Source: Bradyrhizobium glycinis (GTDB taxonomy: Bacteria > Pseudomonadota > Alphaproteobacteria > Rhizobiales > Xanthobacteraceae). Taken from it: DNA of 64,000 nt. Below the pieces are notes generated by a model. The model made no database searches and had not been told where the DNA came from. It saw only the letters and a program-made list of their open reading frames with translations. Shown here one piece after another: positions 17,056-25,692 of the stretch. Numbering within the stretch: the first letter of the stretch is position 1; every line of letters begins with the position of its first letter. The position numbers and the translations under genes were made by a program. The stretch lies in contig NZ_JACCHQ010000012.1 in assembly GCF_016031655.1 (NCBI RefSeq), positions 37,501 to 101,500 of the forward strand, given 5' to 3'.

Positions 17056-18183
17056 ATGAACTTCGATTTCTCCGACGACCAAAAACAGCTCCGCGACCAG
17101 GCGCGCAAATTCCTCGCCGAGAAATGCTCGCCCAAGGCGGTGCGTGTCGTGCTCGACGGCAAGACGCCCTACGACAAGGAGCTGTGGAAAGGTCTCGCCG
17201 AGATGGGCTTCCTCGGCGTCGCCATTCCGGAGGAATTCGGCGGCGCTGGCGCCGGTCATCTCGAGCTTTGCGTGATCGCAGAAGAAATGGGCCGGGCCAA
17301 CGCGCCGGTGCCGTTCTCCTCGACCGTGTACCTCGCCGCCGAAGCGCTGCTGATCGCCGGCAGTGACGCGCAGAAGAAGAAGTGGCTGCCGGCGATTGCC
17401 GCCGGCGAGGCCATCGGCACGCTGGCGCTGTTCGAGGGCAAGGGCAACCCGGCGCCGAAGAACGTCAAGCTGACCGCTGCGAACGGCGTGCTCAGCGGTG
17501 TCAAGAAGCCGGTCGCCGATGGTGCGATCGCGGATTTTGCGGTGGTTGCCGCGCGCACGGGATCGAGCGGGCGCGACAGCGACATCTCGCTGTTTCTGGT
17601 CGATCTGAAAGCCGGCGGCGTCGACGTGAAGAACCTCACCAATCTGGATCCGACCCGCGGACAGGCCGAGATCACCTTTAAGGACGCCAAAGCCGAGCCG
17701 CTGGGAGCTGCCGGCGAAGGCTGGAGCATCCTCACCCAGGTGCTCGACCGCGCCGCGGTGCTGTGCGCGTTCGAGCAGGTCGGCGGCGCTGATCGCGCGT
17801 TGGAGATGGGCCGCGACTACGCGCTCGACCGCATCGCCTTCGGTCGTCCGATCGGCTCGTTCCAGGCGGTCAAGCACATGCTCGCCGACATGTACGTCTC
17901 GGCGACGCTGGCGCGCTCCAACAGCTATTACGGTGCCTGGGCGCTCTCGACCAAAGCGGCCGAGCTGCCGGAAGCCGCCGCCGCCGCGCGCATCAGCGCG
18001 ACGCAGGCGTTCCAGCACTGCGCCAAGAACAACATCCAGGTTCACGGCGGCATGGGCTTCACCTGGGAATTCGACTGCCACATGTATTACCGCCGCGCCA
18101 ATGCGATGGCGCTGGGCTTGGGCAGCCTGTCCTATTGGGAAGACCAGCTGATCGAACGGATGCGGAAGAAGAACGCGGCTTGA
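17056..18183 (+). CDS. Acyl-CoA dehydrogenase, small (FadE28/PimD-like) subunit
   Basis: A 375-aa FAD-dependent acyl-CoA dehydrogenase homologue. The N-terminal helical domain starts MNFDFSDDQKQLRDQARKFL; the C-terminal domain has IAFGRPIGSFQAVKHMLADM and NNIQVHGGMGFTWEFD. The usual YEGT(S/T)xIxR end motif that carries FAD and substrate contacts is absent: the protein ends GSLSYWEDQLIERMRKKNAA. This is typical of one half of heteromeric dehydrogenases such as mycobacterial FadE28-FadE29 and pimeloyl-CoA PimC-PimD. Two larger paralogues that keep a GGTDEIMRN-type motif follow directly, so an alpha2beta2 complex is inferred. Confidence 0.85.
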   Translation: MNFDFSDDQKQLRDQARKFLAEKCSPKAVRVVLDGKTPYDKELWKGLAEMGFLGVAIPEEFGGAGAGHLELCVIAEEMGRANAPVPFSSTVYLAAEALLIAGSDAQKKKWLPAIAAGEAIGTLALFEGKGNPAPKNVKLTAANGVLSGVKKPVADGAIADFAVVAARTGSSGRDSDISLFLVDLKAGGVDVKNLTNLDPTRGQAEITFKDAKAEPLGAAGEGWSILTQVLDRAAVLCAFEQVGGADRALEMGRDYALDRIAFGRPIGSFQAVKHMLADMYVSATLARSNSYYGAWALSTKAAELPEAAAAARISATQAFQHCAKNNIQVHGGMGFTWEFDCHMYYRRANAMALGLGSLSYWEDQLIERMRKKNAA

Positions 18184-18195
18184 TGTCGATGTGCG

Positions 18196-18309
18196 TGTCC
18201 CGGACGCGATGCGGCACGTAGTGCCGCTTCGCAGAGCCGGGACCCAGGGGCCGAAATGGACCCCGGATCTGCAGCGCATCACTTCGTGCTGCGCAGCGTC
18301 CGGGGAACG
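18196..18309. repeat. Intergenic palindromic repeat, family G (copy 2)
   Basis: Runs from GTCCCGGACGCGATG to CAGCGTCCGGGGA with internal GGGACCCAGGGGCC and GGACCCCGGATC. It separates the small and first large acyl-CoA dehydrogenase genes. Confidence 0.6.
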
Positions 18310-18326
18310 AACCGAGAGATGAGACC

Positions 18327-19571
18327 ATGAACTTCGACGACACTCCGCAGGAAGCCGAGTTCCGCGCCACCGCCCGCGCCTGGATCAGCGCCAACGCGCC
18401 CAAGCAATACGAGGAGGAGCTGCGCAAATCCTCGCTCGGCCGCACCGTGCTCAAAAACGCTGATATTCTGGAGGTCGCAAAAGCCTGGCAGAAGAAAAAG
18501 GCCGATGCCGGCTGGGCCTGCCTGCACTGGCCGAAGGAGTATGGCGGCCGCGGCGCTTCGCCGATCGAGCGCGTGATCTGGCAGCAGGAGGAAGGGCCGT
18601 ACGGCCAGCTGTCCCGCATGTTCATCATCGGCCACGGCATGTGCGGGCCGACCATGATGGCGTTCGCGCGCGAGGAGCATAAGCGCAGATATCTGCCGCC
18701 GCTCGCCTCCGGTGAGAACGTCTGGTGCCAGCTGTTCTCCGAGCCCGCCGGCGGCTCGGACGTCGCAGGCCTCCGCACGCGCGCCGAAAAGGACGGCGAC
18801 GACTGGGTGATCAACGGCCAGAAGATCTGGACCTCGGGCGCGCATTATTCCGACTACGGCATTCTGCTCACGCGCACCGATCCGACCGTGCCCAAGCACA
18901 AGGGCCTCACCATGTTCTTCCTGGACATGAAGAGTCCCGGCGTCGAGGTGCGGCCGATCAAGCAGGCGAGCGGCGCCTCCGATTTCAACGAGGTCTATTT
19001 CACCAATGTCCGTATCCCCGACCATCAGCGCCTCGGCGAGGTCGGTGACGGCTGGAATGTCTCGCTGACCACGCTGATGAACGAGCGCAGCGCGATCGGC
19101 GCGGCCGTCTCGACCGGTTTCCCTGAACTGTTCGAGTACTGCTCCAGCCTGATGCTCGACGACGGCCCGGCGATCGAGGATCGCGCGGTGCGATCCAAGC
19201 TGGCAAACTGGGCGGTGAAGGCGAGCGGCCTGAAATACACCAGCATGCGCGCGATCTCGGCGTTGTCGAGGGGCGAACGCCCGGGGCCGGAGAACTCCAT
19301 CGGCAAGCTGGTGGCGGGCTCCATGATCCAGGACGTTGCGACCTACGCGCTCGATCTGCAGGGCGCGGCCGGCATCGTCAGCGGCGAGGATGCCGAGCTG
19401 GCCGGCCGTTTCCAGGCCATGCTGCTGCGCGCGCCGGGTACCCGCGTCGAAGGCGGCACCGACGAGATCATGCGCAACATCATCGCCGAGCGGGTGCTGG
19501 GCCTGCCCGGCGATATCAGGGTCGACAAGGACGTGCCGTTCAACAAGATCCCGACCAAAGGAAGGGGCTGA
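18327..19571 (+). CDS. Acyl-CoA dehydrogenase, large subunit (copy 1)
   Basis: A 414-aa acyl-CoA dehydrogenase of the large PimC/FadE29-like type. Visible parts are WCQLFSEPAGGSDVAGLRTRAEKDGD (acyl-CoA and flavin contacts), NGQKIWTSGAHYSDYGILLTRTDP, and the C-terminal EGGTDEIMRNIIAERVLGLPGDIRVDKD. The next gene is a near full-length paralogue of equal size, so this is a tandem duplication. One may have diverged for a different chain length or be the alternative partner of the small subunit upstream. Both belong to the acyl-CoA degradation island. Confidence 0.9.
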   Translation: MNFDDTPQEAEFRATARAWISANAPKQYEEELRKSSLGRTVLKNADILEVAKAWQKKKADAGWACLHWPKEYGGRGASPIERVIWQQEEGPYGQLSRMFIIGHGMCGPTMMAFAREEHKRRYLPPLASGENVWCQLFSEPAGGSDVAGLRTRAEKDGDDWVINGQKIWTSGAHYSDYGILLTRTDPTVPKHKGLTMFFLDMKSPGVEVRPIKQASGASDFNEVYFTNVRIPDHQRLGEVGDGWNVSLTTLMNERSAIGAAVSTGFPELFEYCSSLMLDDGPAIEDRAVRSKLANWAVKASGLKYTSMRAISALSRGERPGPENSIGKLVAGSMIQDVATYALDLQGAAGIVSGEDAELAGRFQAMLLRAPGTRVEGGTDEIMRNIIAERVLGLPGDIRVDKDVPFNKIPTKGRG

Positions 19572-19575
19572 AATC

Positions 19576-19663
19576 GTAGGGTGGGCAAAGGCGCGGTGCG
19601 CGCCGTGCCCACGAATTCTATCGAGGGAAAAATGGTGGGCACGCTTCGCTTTGCCCACCCTAC
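19576..19663. repeat. Intergenic palindromic repeat, family F (copy 1)
   Basis: Starts GTAGGGTGGGCAAAG and ends CTTTGCCCACCCTAC, with inner GTGCCCAC and GTGGGCAC. It sits exactly between the two duplicated large-subunit dehydrogenase genes. Confidence 0.75.
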
Positions 19664-19691
19664 GCATCGCGCAAGGATTGAGAGGTCCGCC

Positions 19692-20936
19692 ATGAATTTC
19701 GACGACACCCCGCAGGAAGCCGAGTTCCGCGAGACCGCGCGCAAATGGATCGATGCCAATGCGCCGAAGGAGCTGCATGCCGAGCTGTCGAAATCTTCGC
19801 TCGGCCGCATCCGCCTTGCCAATCACGACATCGTCGATGTCGGCAAGGCCTGGCAGAAGAAGAAGTTCGAGGGCAATTGGGCCTGCCTGCACTGGCCTAG
19901 GGAATATGGCGGCCGCGGTGCGACGCCGATCGAGAAGGTGATCTGGCAGCAGGAGGAGGGCGTCTACGGCAAGCTGACGCAGCCGTTCCAGATCGGCGAG
20001 GGCATGTGCGGCCCGACCGTGATGGCGTTCGGCAGCGAGGAGGCTAAGCGCCGTTACTTGCCGAAGCTCGCATCGGGTGAGGAGATCTGGTGCCAGCTGT
20101 TCTCCGAGCCGTCCGCCGGCTCCGATGTCGCAGGACTTCGCACCCGCGCGGAGAAGAAGGGCGACAATTGGGTCGTCAACGGCCAGAAGATCTGGACCTC
20201 GGGCGCGCATTATTCCGACTATGGCCTTTTGATCGCGCGCACCGATCCGAACGTGCCCAAGCACAAGGGCCTCACCATGTTCTTCCTGGACATGAAGAGC
20301 CCCGGCGTCGAGGTCCGGCCGATCAAGCAGGCCAATGGCATGCAGGAGTTCAACGAGGTCTATTTCACCGATGTCGTGATTCCCGACAGCCAGCGGCTCG
20401 GGGCCGTCGGCGACGGTTGGAACGTGTCGCTGACCACGCTGATGAACGAGCGCATGTCGATCGGCGCGCGGCTCGCGACCGGCGTGCCCGAGATGTTCGA
20501 GTTCTGCTCGAACCTGATGCTGGAGGATGGCCTCGCGATCGACGATCCCGCCGTGCGCTCGAAGCTCGCGAGCTGGGCGGCCAAGTCGAACGGGCTGAAA
20601 TATACCAGCTACCGCACGATCTCGGCCTTGTCGAAGGGCGAGCGGCCGGGCCCGGAGAATTCGATCGGCAAGCTGGTCTCGGGCATGATGCTGCAGGACA
20701 TTGCGACTTATGCCATGGACCTGCAAGGCGCGGCCGGTGTCCTCACCGGCAATGACGAGGAGACGGCGCAGGGCCAATTCCAGCAGATGCTGCTGTCCTC
20801 GCCCTCGATGCGCATCGCCGGCGGGACCGACGAGATCCTGCGCAACATCATCGCCGAGCGCGTGCTGGGCCTGCCGGGCGACATCCGCGTCGACAAGGAC
20901 GTACCGTACAACAAGATTCCGACCAAGGGGCGGTGA
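19692..20936 (+). CDS. Acyl-CoA dehydrogenase, large subunit (copy 2)
   Basis: A 414-aa tandem paralogue of the preceding gene, starting with nearly the same residues (MNFDDTPQEAEFRETARKWI) and ending GGTDEILRNIIAERVLGLPGDIRVDKDVPYNKIPTKGR. The segments WCQLFSEPSAGSDVAGLRTR and KIWTSGAHYSDYGLLIARTDP show that the flavin/acyl-CoA site is intact. The ATG is chosen by analogy with the paralogue, since the longer open frame runs through a repeat. A partial family F repeat follows. It is probably an alternative large subunit for a heteromeric dehydrogenase. Confidence 0.9.
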   Translation: MNFDDTPQEAEFRETARKWIDANAPKELHAELSKSSLGRIRLANHDIVDVGKAWQKKKFEGNWACLHWPREYGGRGATPIEKVIWQQEEGVYGKLTQPFQIGEGMCGPTVMAFGSEEAKRRYLPKLASGEEIWCQLFSEPSAGSDVAGLRTRAEKKGDNWVVNGQKIWTSGAHYSDYGLLIARTDPNVPKHKGLTMFFLDMKSPGVEVRPIKQANGMQEFNEVYFTDVVIPDSQRLGAVGDGWNVSLTTLMNERMSIGARLATGVPEMFEFCSNLMLEDGLAIDDPAVRSKLASWAAKSNGLKYTSYRTISALSKGERPGPENSIGKLVSGMMLQDIATYAMDLQGAAGVLTGNDEETAQGQFQQMLLSSPSMRIAGGTDEILRNIIAERVLGLPGDIRVDKDVPYNKIPTKGR

Positions 20937-20955
20937 TCGCGCGCAGCGCTTGTAT

Positions 20956-21000
20956 CCCGGGTGGGCAAAGGCGCAAAGCGCCGTGGCCACCCTTGCGTGT
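20956..21000. repeat. Partial family F repeat
   Basis: GGGTGGGCAAAGGCGCAAAGCG resembles the left half of the family F elements at 19576 and 51425. It lies between two convergent genes and ends about where the minus-strand binding-protein gene stops. Confidence 0.45.
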
Positions 21001-21003
21001 TCC

Positions 21004-22599
21004 TCACTCCACCCCGATCGTCGTCAGGTCCTGGAACCAGTGCTGCGCCTGCACGAACTGCTTGATCTTCGGTGACAGCGCGTGCGGGTTGGTGTCGTGG
21101 ACGACCCACACCAGCGTGGCATCGTCCACGATCAGCGCATGCGCCTGCGCCAGCAATTGGTCCTGCTTGGTGCTGTCGAACGTCTGCTTGGCCTCGTCGA
21201 TCAGCGCATCGACCTTCGGGTTCTTGTAGCCGCCCCAATTGACGCCCACCGGCGCGATCTGGCCGGAATGGAAGAAGCGGACGATGGCGTAGAGCGGATC
21301 CGAGGTGACATAGGCGATGTTGTTGGAGGTGATGCCGGCGTTCATCTCGTCGGCGGCGCCCTTGCGCCAATGCGTATAGAGCGTCTCGAGCTCGACCACC
21401 TTGAAGTCGATCTCGATGCCGATCTCCTTGAAGCTCTGCTGCAGGAATTCGTTCATCGGCAGCGACAGCATCTGGCCGGTGCCGCCTTGCGCGATGATGA
21501 AGGTGGTCTTCAGCGGCTTTGCTTTGGAATAGCCTGCTTCCTCCACCAGCTTCTTGGCGGCGGCGAGATCGTATTTCAGCTCGAAGCTGGGCTTGCCGAA
21601 CCATGGGCTCGACGGGTCGACCTGGCCCTTGGCGGGCTTGGCGAGGCCGTTCATCAGGCCGACGACTTCGTCGCGGTTGATCGCAAGGTTCAGCGCCTTG
21701 CGCAGGCGGATGTCGGTCCAGGGCGAGCCCGGCAGCACGCTGAGGTGATAATTCCACACATGCGGCGTGACGTTGTCGACCAGCTTCATGCCGGCCGCCT
21801 TCAACTGCGGCACGGCATCCGGCGCCGGCGTCTCGATCAGGTCGACCTGGCCGGCGAGCAGCGCGTTGGTGCGCGTCAGCGCTTCCGGCATCGGCACCAG
21901 CACGATCTTGTCGACCTTCGGAATGCGCTTCTTGTTCCAGTAGTCTGGATTCTTGGCTAGCTCGGCGAGCTCGCGCGGCACCAGCTTCGTCAGCTTGAAC
22001 GGGCCGGTTCCGGAGGGCTGGCTTGCGAACTTGTCCCAGTCCTTGCCGAGCTTTTCATATTGCGCCGGGCTCGAGACCAGGAACCACAGCATCTGATAGG
22101 GGAAGAAGGAATCCACCGTCTTGGTGGTGATCTCCACCGTGAAGTCGTCGATCTTGGCGTAGCTGGCGACGGAGGGCAGGCGGGTCTTCACCTGCGCGCT
22201 CTGCCGCTTGTCGAATTGCGGCGCCTTGTCGTTGAGCACCTTGTCGAGGTTCCAGATCACCGCATCGGCGTTGAAATCGCTGCCGTCGTGAAACTTCACG
22301 CCCTTGCGCAGGGTGAAGCGCCACTTCGTCTTGTCGGCGTCGTCCACCTTCCATTCGGTGGCCAGGCCCGGGACCAGCTTGCCGGGCCGATCGGCGACGT
22401 CCATCTCCCAGGCCACCAGCGGATCGTAGATCGTATAGGCCGTGAACTGATAGGCGCCGGCGCCGCGATCGGGCTGCCCGGTGGTGAGCGGAATATCCGC
22501 CATCGAGATGCCGTAGCGCACCATTGTTTCGGCGCGCGCAGAGATGGCGGACACCGCCAGCGCAAGCACGGCGAGACAGGTCGATAGACGATTACGCAT
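21004..22599 (-). CDS. ABC transporter substrate-binding protein, peptide/dipeptide family 5 (divergent copy)
   Basis: A 531-aa periplasmic solute-binding protein. The N-terminus MRNRLSTCLAVLALAVSAISARAE is a Sec signal peptide. Family 5 features include LATEWKVDDADKTKWRFTLRKGVKFHDGSDFNADAVIWNLDKV and ASQPSGTGPFKLTKLVPRE. The start ATG has GGGAG upstream and a sigma-54-type promoter about 40 nt before the start. It is clearly related to the binding protein encoded divergently at 22799, which heads the matching permease/ATPase operon, so two receptors probably share one transporter. Ligands are likely peptides, amides or amino-acid conjugates; not readable. Confidence 0.9.
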   Translation of the reverse strand: MRNRLSTCLAVLALAVSAISARAETMVRYGISMADIPLTTGQPDRGAGAYQFTAYTIYDPLVAWEMDVADRPGKLVPGLATEWKVDDADKTKWRFTLRKGVKFHDGSDFNADAVIWNLDKVLNDKAPQFDKRQSAQVKTRLPSVASYAKIDDFTVEITTKTVDSFFPYQMLWFLVSSPAQYEKLGKDWDKFASQPSGTGPFKLTKLVPRELAELAKNPDYWNKKRIPKVDKIVLVPMPEALTRTNALLAGQVDLIETPAPDAVPQLKAAGMKLVDNVTPHVWNYHLSVLPGSPWTDIRLRKALNLAINRDEVVGLMNGLAKPAKGQVDPSSPWFGKPSFELKYDLAAAKKLVEEAGYSKAKPLKTTFIIAQGGTGQMLSLPMNEFLQQSFKEIGIEIDFKVVELETLYTHWRKGAADEMNAGITSNNIAYVTSDPLYAIVRFFHSGQIAPVGVNWGGYKNPKVDALIDEAKQTFDSTKQDQLLAQAHALIVDDATLVWVVHDTNPHALSPKIKQFVQAQHWFQDLTTIGVE

Positions 22600-22634
22600 G
22601 GCCCAAAGCTCCCAGGAGATTTCCGGGTCAAACC

Positions 22635-22650
22635 TGCAATCTTGATGCCA
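22635..22650 (-). promoter_or_regulatory. Sigma-54 (-24/-12) promoter candidate, leftward
   Basis: On the minus strand TGGCATCAAGATTGCA matches TGGC-N7-TTGC with the invariant GG and GC at correct spacing. The expected start site is near 22624, leaving about 25 nt of leader with a ribosome site before the binding-protein ATG at 22599. Confidence 0.6.
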
Positions 22651-22677
22651 GAATAGGCAGCGCGCCGGTTTCGCCCG

Positions 22678-22705
22678 TGCGTCATCACAAGGACTTGTCG
22701 ACGCA
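22678..22705. promoter_or_regulatory. Inverted repeat TGCGTC...GACGCA between divergent sigma-54 promoters
   Basis: TGCGTC (22678-22683) and GACGCA (22700-22705) have centres 22 bp apart, about two helical turns. They lie midway between the two -24/-12 elements, a place where an enhancer-binding activator could serve both. The match to the NtrC consensus is only loose. Confidence 0.3.
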
Positions 22706-22733
22706 GGGGCAATTTGCAGAAAAAGTTTCTCCT

Positions 22734-22749
22734 TGGCATAGCCATTGCA
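22734..22749 (+). promoter_or_regulatory. Sigma-54 (-24/-12) promoter candidate, rightward
   Basis: TGGCATAGCCATTGCA matches TGGC-N7-TTGC with the invariant GG and GC dinucleotides. The predicted start site is near 22761 and the binding-protein ATG is at 22799. Together with the leftward copy it makes a divergent pair. Confidence 0.6.
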
Positions 22750-22798
22750 TACGATTGCATCAAAATTAATCATCGAAAGCCGGAAAGGGACTGAGGCG

Positions 22799-24460
22799 AT
22801 GCTTATGAAAAACAAGAAGACACGGGCGGCGCTGATCGCGCTCCTGGCGCTCGGCAGCGCGGCCGCATGGCCGCGCCTGGTGGCTGCGGAAACTGTGTTG
22901 CGCATCGGCATGACTGCTGCCGATATTCCGCGCACGCTCGGCCAGCCCGATCAGGGTTTTGAAGGCAACCGCTTCACCGGTCTCACCATGTACGACGCGC
23001 TGACCGGCTGGGACCTGTCATCCGCCGATAAGCCGAGCGTTGTCATCCCCGGCCTTGCCACCGAGTGGAAGGTCGACGACGCCGACAAGACCAAATGGAC
23101 CTTCAAGCTGCGCCCCGGCGTCACCTTCCATGACGGCTCGCCGTTCAACGCCGACGCGGTGGTGTGGAACGTCGAGAAGGTGCTGAAGCAGGATGCGCCG
23201 CAATTCGACGCCAGCCAGGTCGGCGTCACGGCCTCGCGCATGCCGACGCTGGCTTCCGCGAAGAAGATCGACGACATGACCGTCGAGCTCACCACCAAGG
23301 AGCCCGACAGCTTCCTGCCGATCAACCTCACCAATCTGTTCATGGCGAGCCCGGCGAAGTGGCAGTCCTTCTATGACAAGGCCGAAGGCGCCGACGCCAA
23401 GGCGAAGTCACAAGCTGCATGGACCGCCTTCGCCAAGGACGCCTCTGGCACCGGCCCGTGGAAGATGGCGCGCTTCACCCCGCGCGAGCGGCTCGAACTG
23501 GTCAAGAACCCGAACTATTGGGACAAGGCGCGTGTTCCCAAGATCGACAAGATGGTGCTCCTGCCGATGCCGGAAGCCAACGCGCGCACCGCGGCGCTGC
23601 TCTCGGGTCAGGTCGATTGGGTCGAGGCACCGGCGCCGGACGCGATTCCCGAATTGAAGCAGCGCGGCTTCAAGCTCTACGCCAACGAGCAGCCGCACGT
23701 CTGGCCGTGGCAGTTCTCGCGCGTCGAGGGCTCGCCCTGGAACGATATCCGGGTGCGCAAGGCCGCGAACCTCTGCGTCGACCGCGAAGGTCTCAAGGAC
23801 GGTCTGCTCGCCGGCCTCATGGTGCCGGCGACCGGCACCTTCGAGCCCGGCCATCCCTGGCGCGGCAATCCCACCTTCCAGATCAAGTACGACAAGGCGG
23901 CTGCGCAAAAGCTGATGCAGGAGGCCGGCTACGGTCCCAACAAGAAGCTGACCGTGAAGACGCAGACGTCGGCGTCCGGCTCGGGCCAGATGCAGCCCTT
24001 GCCGATGAACGAGTACCTCCAGCAGGCGCTGGCCGAATGCTATTTCGATGTCCAGCTCGACGTTATCGAATGGAATACGCTGTTCACCAACTGGCGCCGC
24101 GGCGCCAAGGACCCCAGCGCCAACGGCTCGCACGCGACCAACGTCACCTATGCGGCGATGGACCCGTTCTTCGCGCTGGTGCGCTTCCTGCAGTCGGGCA
24201 TGGCGCCGCCGGTCTCGAACAATTGGGGCTTCATCAACAACCCCAAATTCGACGAGCTGGTGAAGAAGGCGCGCCAGACCTTCGATCCGGTCGCGCGCGA
24301 CGCCGCGCTGGCCGAGCTGCACGCGGCCTCGGTCGACGACGCCGCCTTCCTCTACGTCGCCCACGACGTCGGCCCGCGCGCGATGAGCCCGAAGGTGACA
24401 GGCGTCGTGCAGCCGAAGAGCTGGTTCATCGACTTCTCGCCGGTGTCGATTGCGCAGTGA
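22799..24460 (+). CDS. ABC transporter substrate-binding protein, peptide family 5 (operon copy)
   Basis: A 553-aa periplasmic binding protein, first gene of the transporter/amidase operon. The N-terminus MLMKNKKTRAALIALLALGSAAAWPRLVAAE is a signal peptide. WKVDDADKTKWTFKLRPGVTFHDGSPFNADAVVWNVEKV is the family 5 block. An ATG two codons later (22805) is also possible; both follow GGGACTGAGG. It is paralogous to the divergent gene at 21004. The promoter is of the sigma-54 type, which fits regulation by nitrogen supply. The operon also carries an amidase, so the ligand may be an amide or amidated peptide. Confidence 0.9.
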   Translation: MLMKNKKTRAALIALLALGSAAAWPRLVAAETVLRIGMTAADIPRTLGQPDQGFEGNRFTGLTMYDALTGWDLSSADKPSVVIPGLATEWKVDDADKTKWTFKLRPGVTFHDGSPFNADAVVWNVEKVLKQDAPQFDASQVGVTASRMPTLASAKKIDDMTVELTTKEPDSFLPINLTNLFMASPAKWQSFYDKAEGADAKAKSQAAWTAFAKDASGTGPWKMARFTPRERLELVKNPNYWDKARVPKIDKMVLLPMPEANARTAALLSGQVDWVEAPAPDAIPELKQRGFKLYANEQPHVWPWQFSRVEGSPWNDIRVRKAANLCVDREGLKDGLLAGLMVPATGTFEPGHPWRGNPTFQIKYDKAAAQKLMQEAGYGPNKKLTVKTQTSASGSGQMQPLPMNEYLQQALAECYFDVQLDVIEWNTLFTNWRRGAKDPSANGSHATNVTYAAMDPFFALVRFLQSGMAPPVSNNWGFINNPKFDELVKKARQTFDPVARDAALAELHAASVDDAAFLYVAHDVGPRAMSPKVTGVVQPKSWFIDFSPVSIAQ

Positions 24461-24480
24461 GGTTCGACTTGCTCAGTGCA

Positions 24481-24688
24481 CCCTCTCCCCCTCTGGGAGA
24501 GGGTGGCTTCGCGGGTAGCGAAGCCGGGTGAGGGGTCTCTCTCCGCGGAGAGGCTCTCTCTCCTTTGAAAGGCTATAGCCGCGGATAGAACCCCTCATCC
24601 GGCGCCGTAGCCGAAGCTTCGCTTCGGCGTCGACTAAAAACGGCCGCCGGAGGCGGCCTATGCCACCTTCTCCCACAAGGGGAGAAGG
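24481..24688. repeat. Compound intergenic repeat, family D (copy 2)
   Basis: A long element from CCCTCTCCCCCTCTGGGAGAGGG to CTTCTCCCACAAGGGGAGAAG, with inner AGCCGGGTGAGGGGTCTCTC, ATAGAACCCCTCATCCGG and short hairpins such as GAAGCTTCGCTTC. It separates the binding-protein gene from the first permease inside one operon, so it will be transcribed and folded in the mRNA. Confidence 0.75.
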
Positions 24689-24702
24689 AAGAAAGAAACA
24701 AC

Positions 24703-25656
24703 GTGCTCGCCTATACCGCCAGACGCATTGTCTACGTCGTCCCCATCGTCATCAGCGTGGCGCTGGTGTGCTTCCTGCTCGTGCACGTCACGCCGGGCGA
24801 TCCGCTGGTCGCCGTGCTGCCGGCCGATGCGTCGCAGGAGCTCGCGGCGCAGCTGCGCGCCGCCTATGGCTTCGACCGGCCGTTGCCGGTGCAGTTCGGG
24901 CTCTGGTTGCTCCGTGCGCTGCATGGCGATCTCGGTAATTCCATCGCGACCGGGCGCCCGGTGCTCGCCGAGGTCATGCGCGCGGTCGGCAACACCGTCA
25001 CGCTGGCGATTGCCGCCGCCCTCATCGGCTTTACCATGGGCATTCTGCTCGGCCTGATCGCCGGCTATTTCCGCGAGACCTGGATCGACAAGGTCGCGAC
25101 CTCCTTTGCCATCGCCGGCGTCTCGGTGCCGCATTACTGGCTCGGCATGCTGCTCGTCATCATCTTCTCGGTCCAGCTGAACTGGCTGCCGGCGGTCGGC
25201 GCAGGCCCCAGCGGCTCCAACTCCTGGGCCTGGGACTGGGCGCATCTCCAATATCTCGTGCTGCCGGCGATCACGACCTCGGTGATCCCGATGGGCATCG
25301 TCACCCGCACGGTACGCGCGCTCACCGGCGACATCCTCTCGCAGGATTTCGTCGAGGCCTTGCGCGCAAAGGGCCTGCACGAACGCGGCGTGTTTCGTCA
25401 CGTCATCAAGAACGCCGCGCCCACCGCGCTCGCGGTGATGGGGCTCCAGCTCGGCTACATGCTCGGCGGATCGATCCTGATCGAGACGGTGTTCTCCTGG
25501 CCGGGCTCGGGCTTCCTGCTCAATTCCGCGATCTTCCAGCGCGACCTGCCGCTGCTGCAGGGCACTATCCTGATCCTGGCGCTGTTCTTCGTCTTCCTCA
25601 ATCTCCTGGTCGACATCGCCCAAGCGGCGATCGATCCCCGCATCAAGCGGGGCTGA
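24703..25656 (+). CDS. ABC transporter permease, DppB-like
   Basis: A 317-aa inner-membrane subunit. It starts with an N-terminal membrane helix (YVVPIVISVALVCFLLVHV) followed by the large periplasmic loop typical of DppB, then about five more helices. The cytoplasmic EAA loop is EALRAKGLHERGVFRHVIKNAA, which docks the ATPases. The start is GTG, right after the repeat and its purine-rich tail GGAGAAGGAAG. With the second permease at 25866 it would form the heterodimeric channel for the two binding proteins upstream. Confidence 0.9.
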   Translation: MLAYTARRIVYVVPIVISVALVCFLLVHVTPGDPLVAVLPADASQELAAQLRAAYGFDRPLPVQFGLWLLRALHGDLGNSIATGRPVLAEVMRAVGNTVTLAIAAALIGFTMGILLGLIAGYFRETWIDKVATSFAIAGVSVPHYWLGMLLVIIFSVQLNWLPAVGAGPSGSNSWAWDWAHLQYLVLPAITTSVIPMGIVTRTVRALTGDILSQDFVEALRAKGLHERGVFRHVIKNAAPTALAVMGLQLGYMLGGSILIETVFSWPGSGFLLNSAIFQRDLPLLQGTILILALFFVFLNLLVDIAQAAIDPRIKRG

Positions 25657-25692
25657 CGGATGAGCCCAGCTGTCGCCACGCAAACGGTGCGC

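Noticed and set aside
15135..17162. A 675-aa minus-strand ORF
   Set aside because: Antisense to the acyl-CoA ligase gene; composition is Arg/His-rich as expected of a high-GC shadow frame.
18279..20990. A 903-aa minus-strand ORF with two similar halves
   Set aside because: It is antisense to the two duplicated acyl-CoA dehydrogenase genes; its internal repeat merely mirrors their homology. The plus-strand proteins show clear family motifs and this one shows none.
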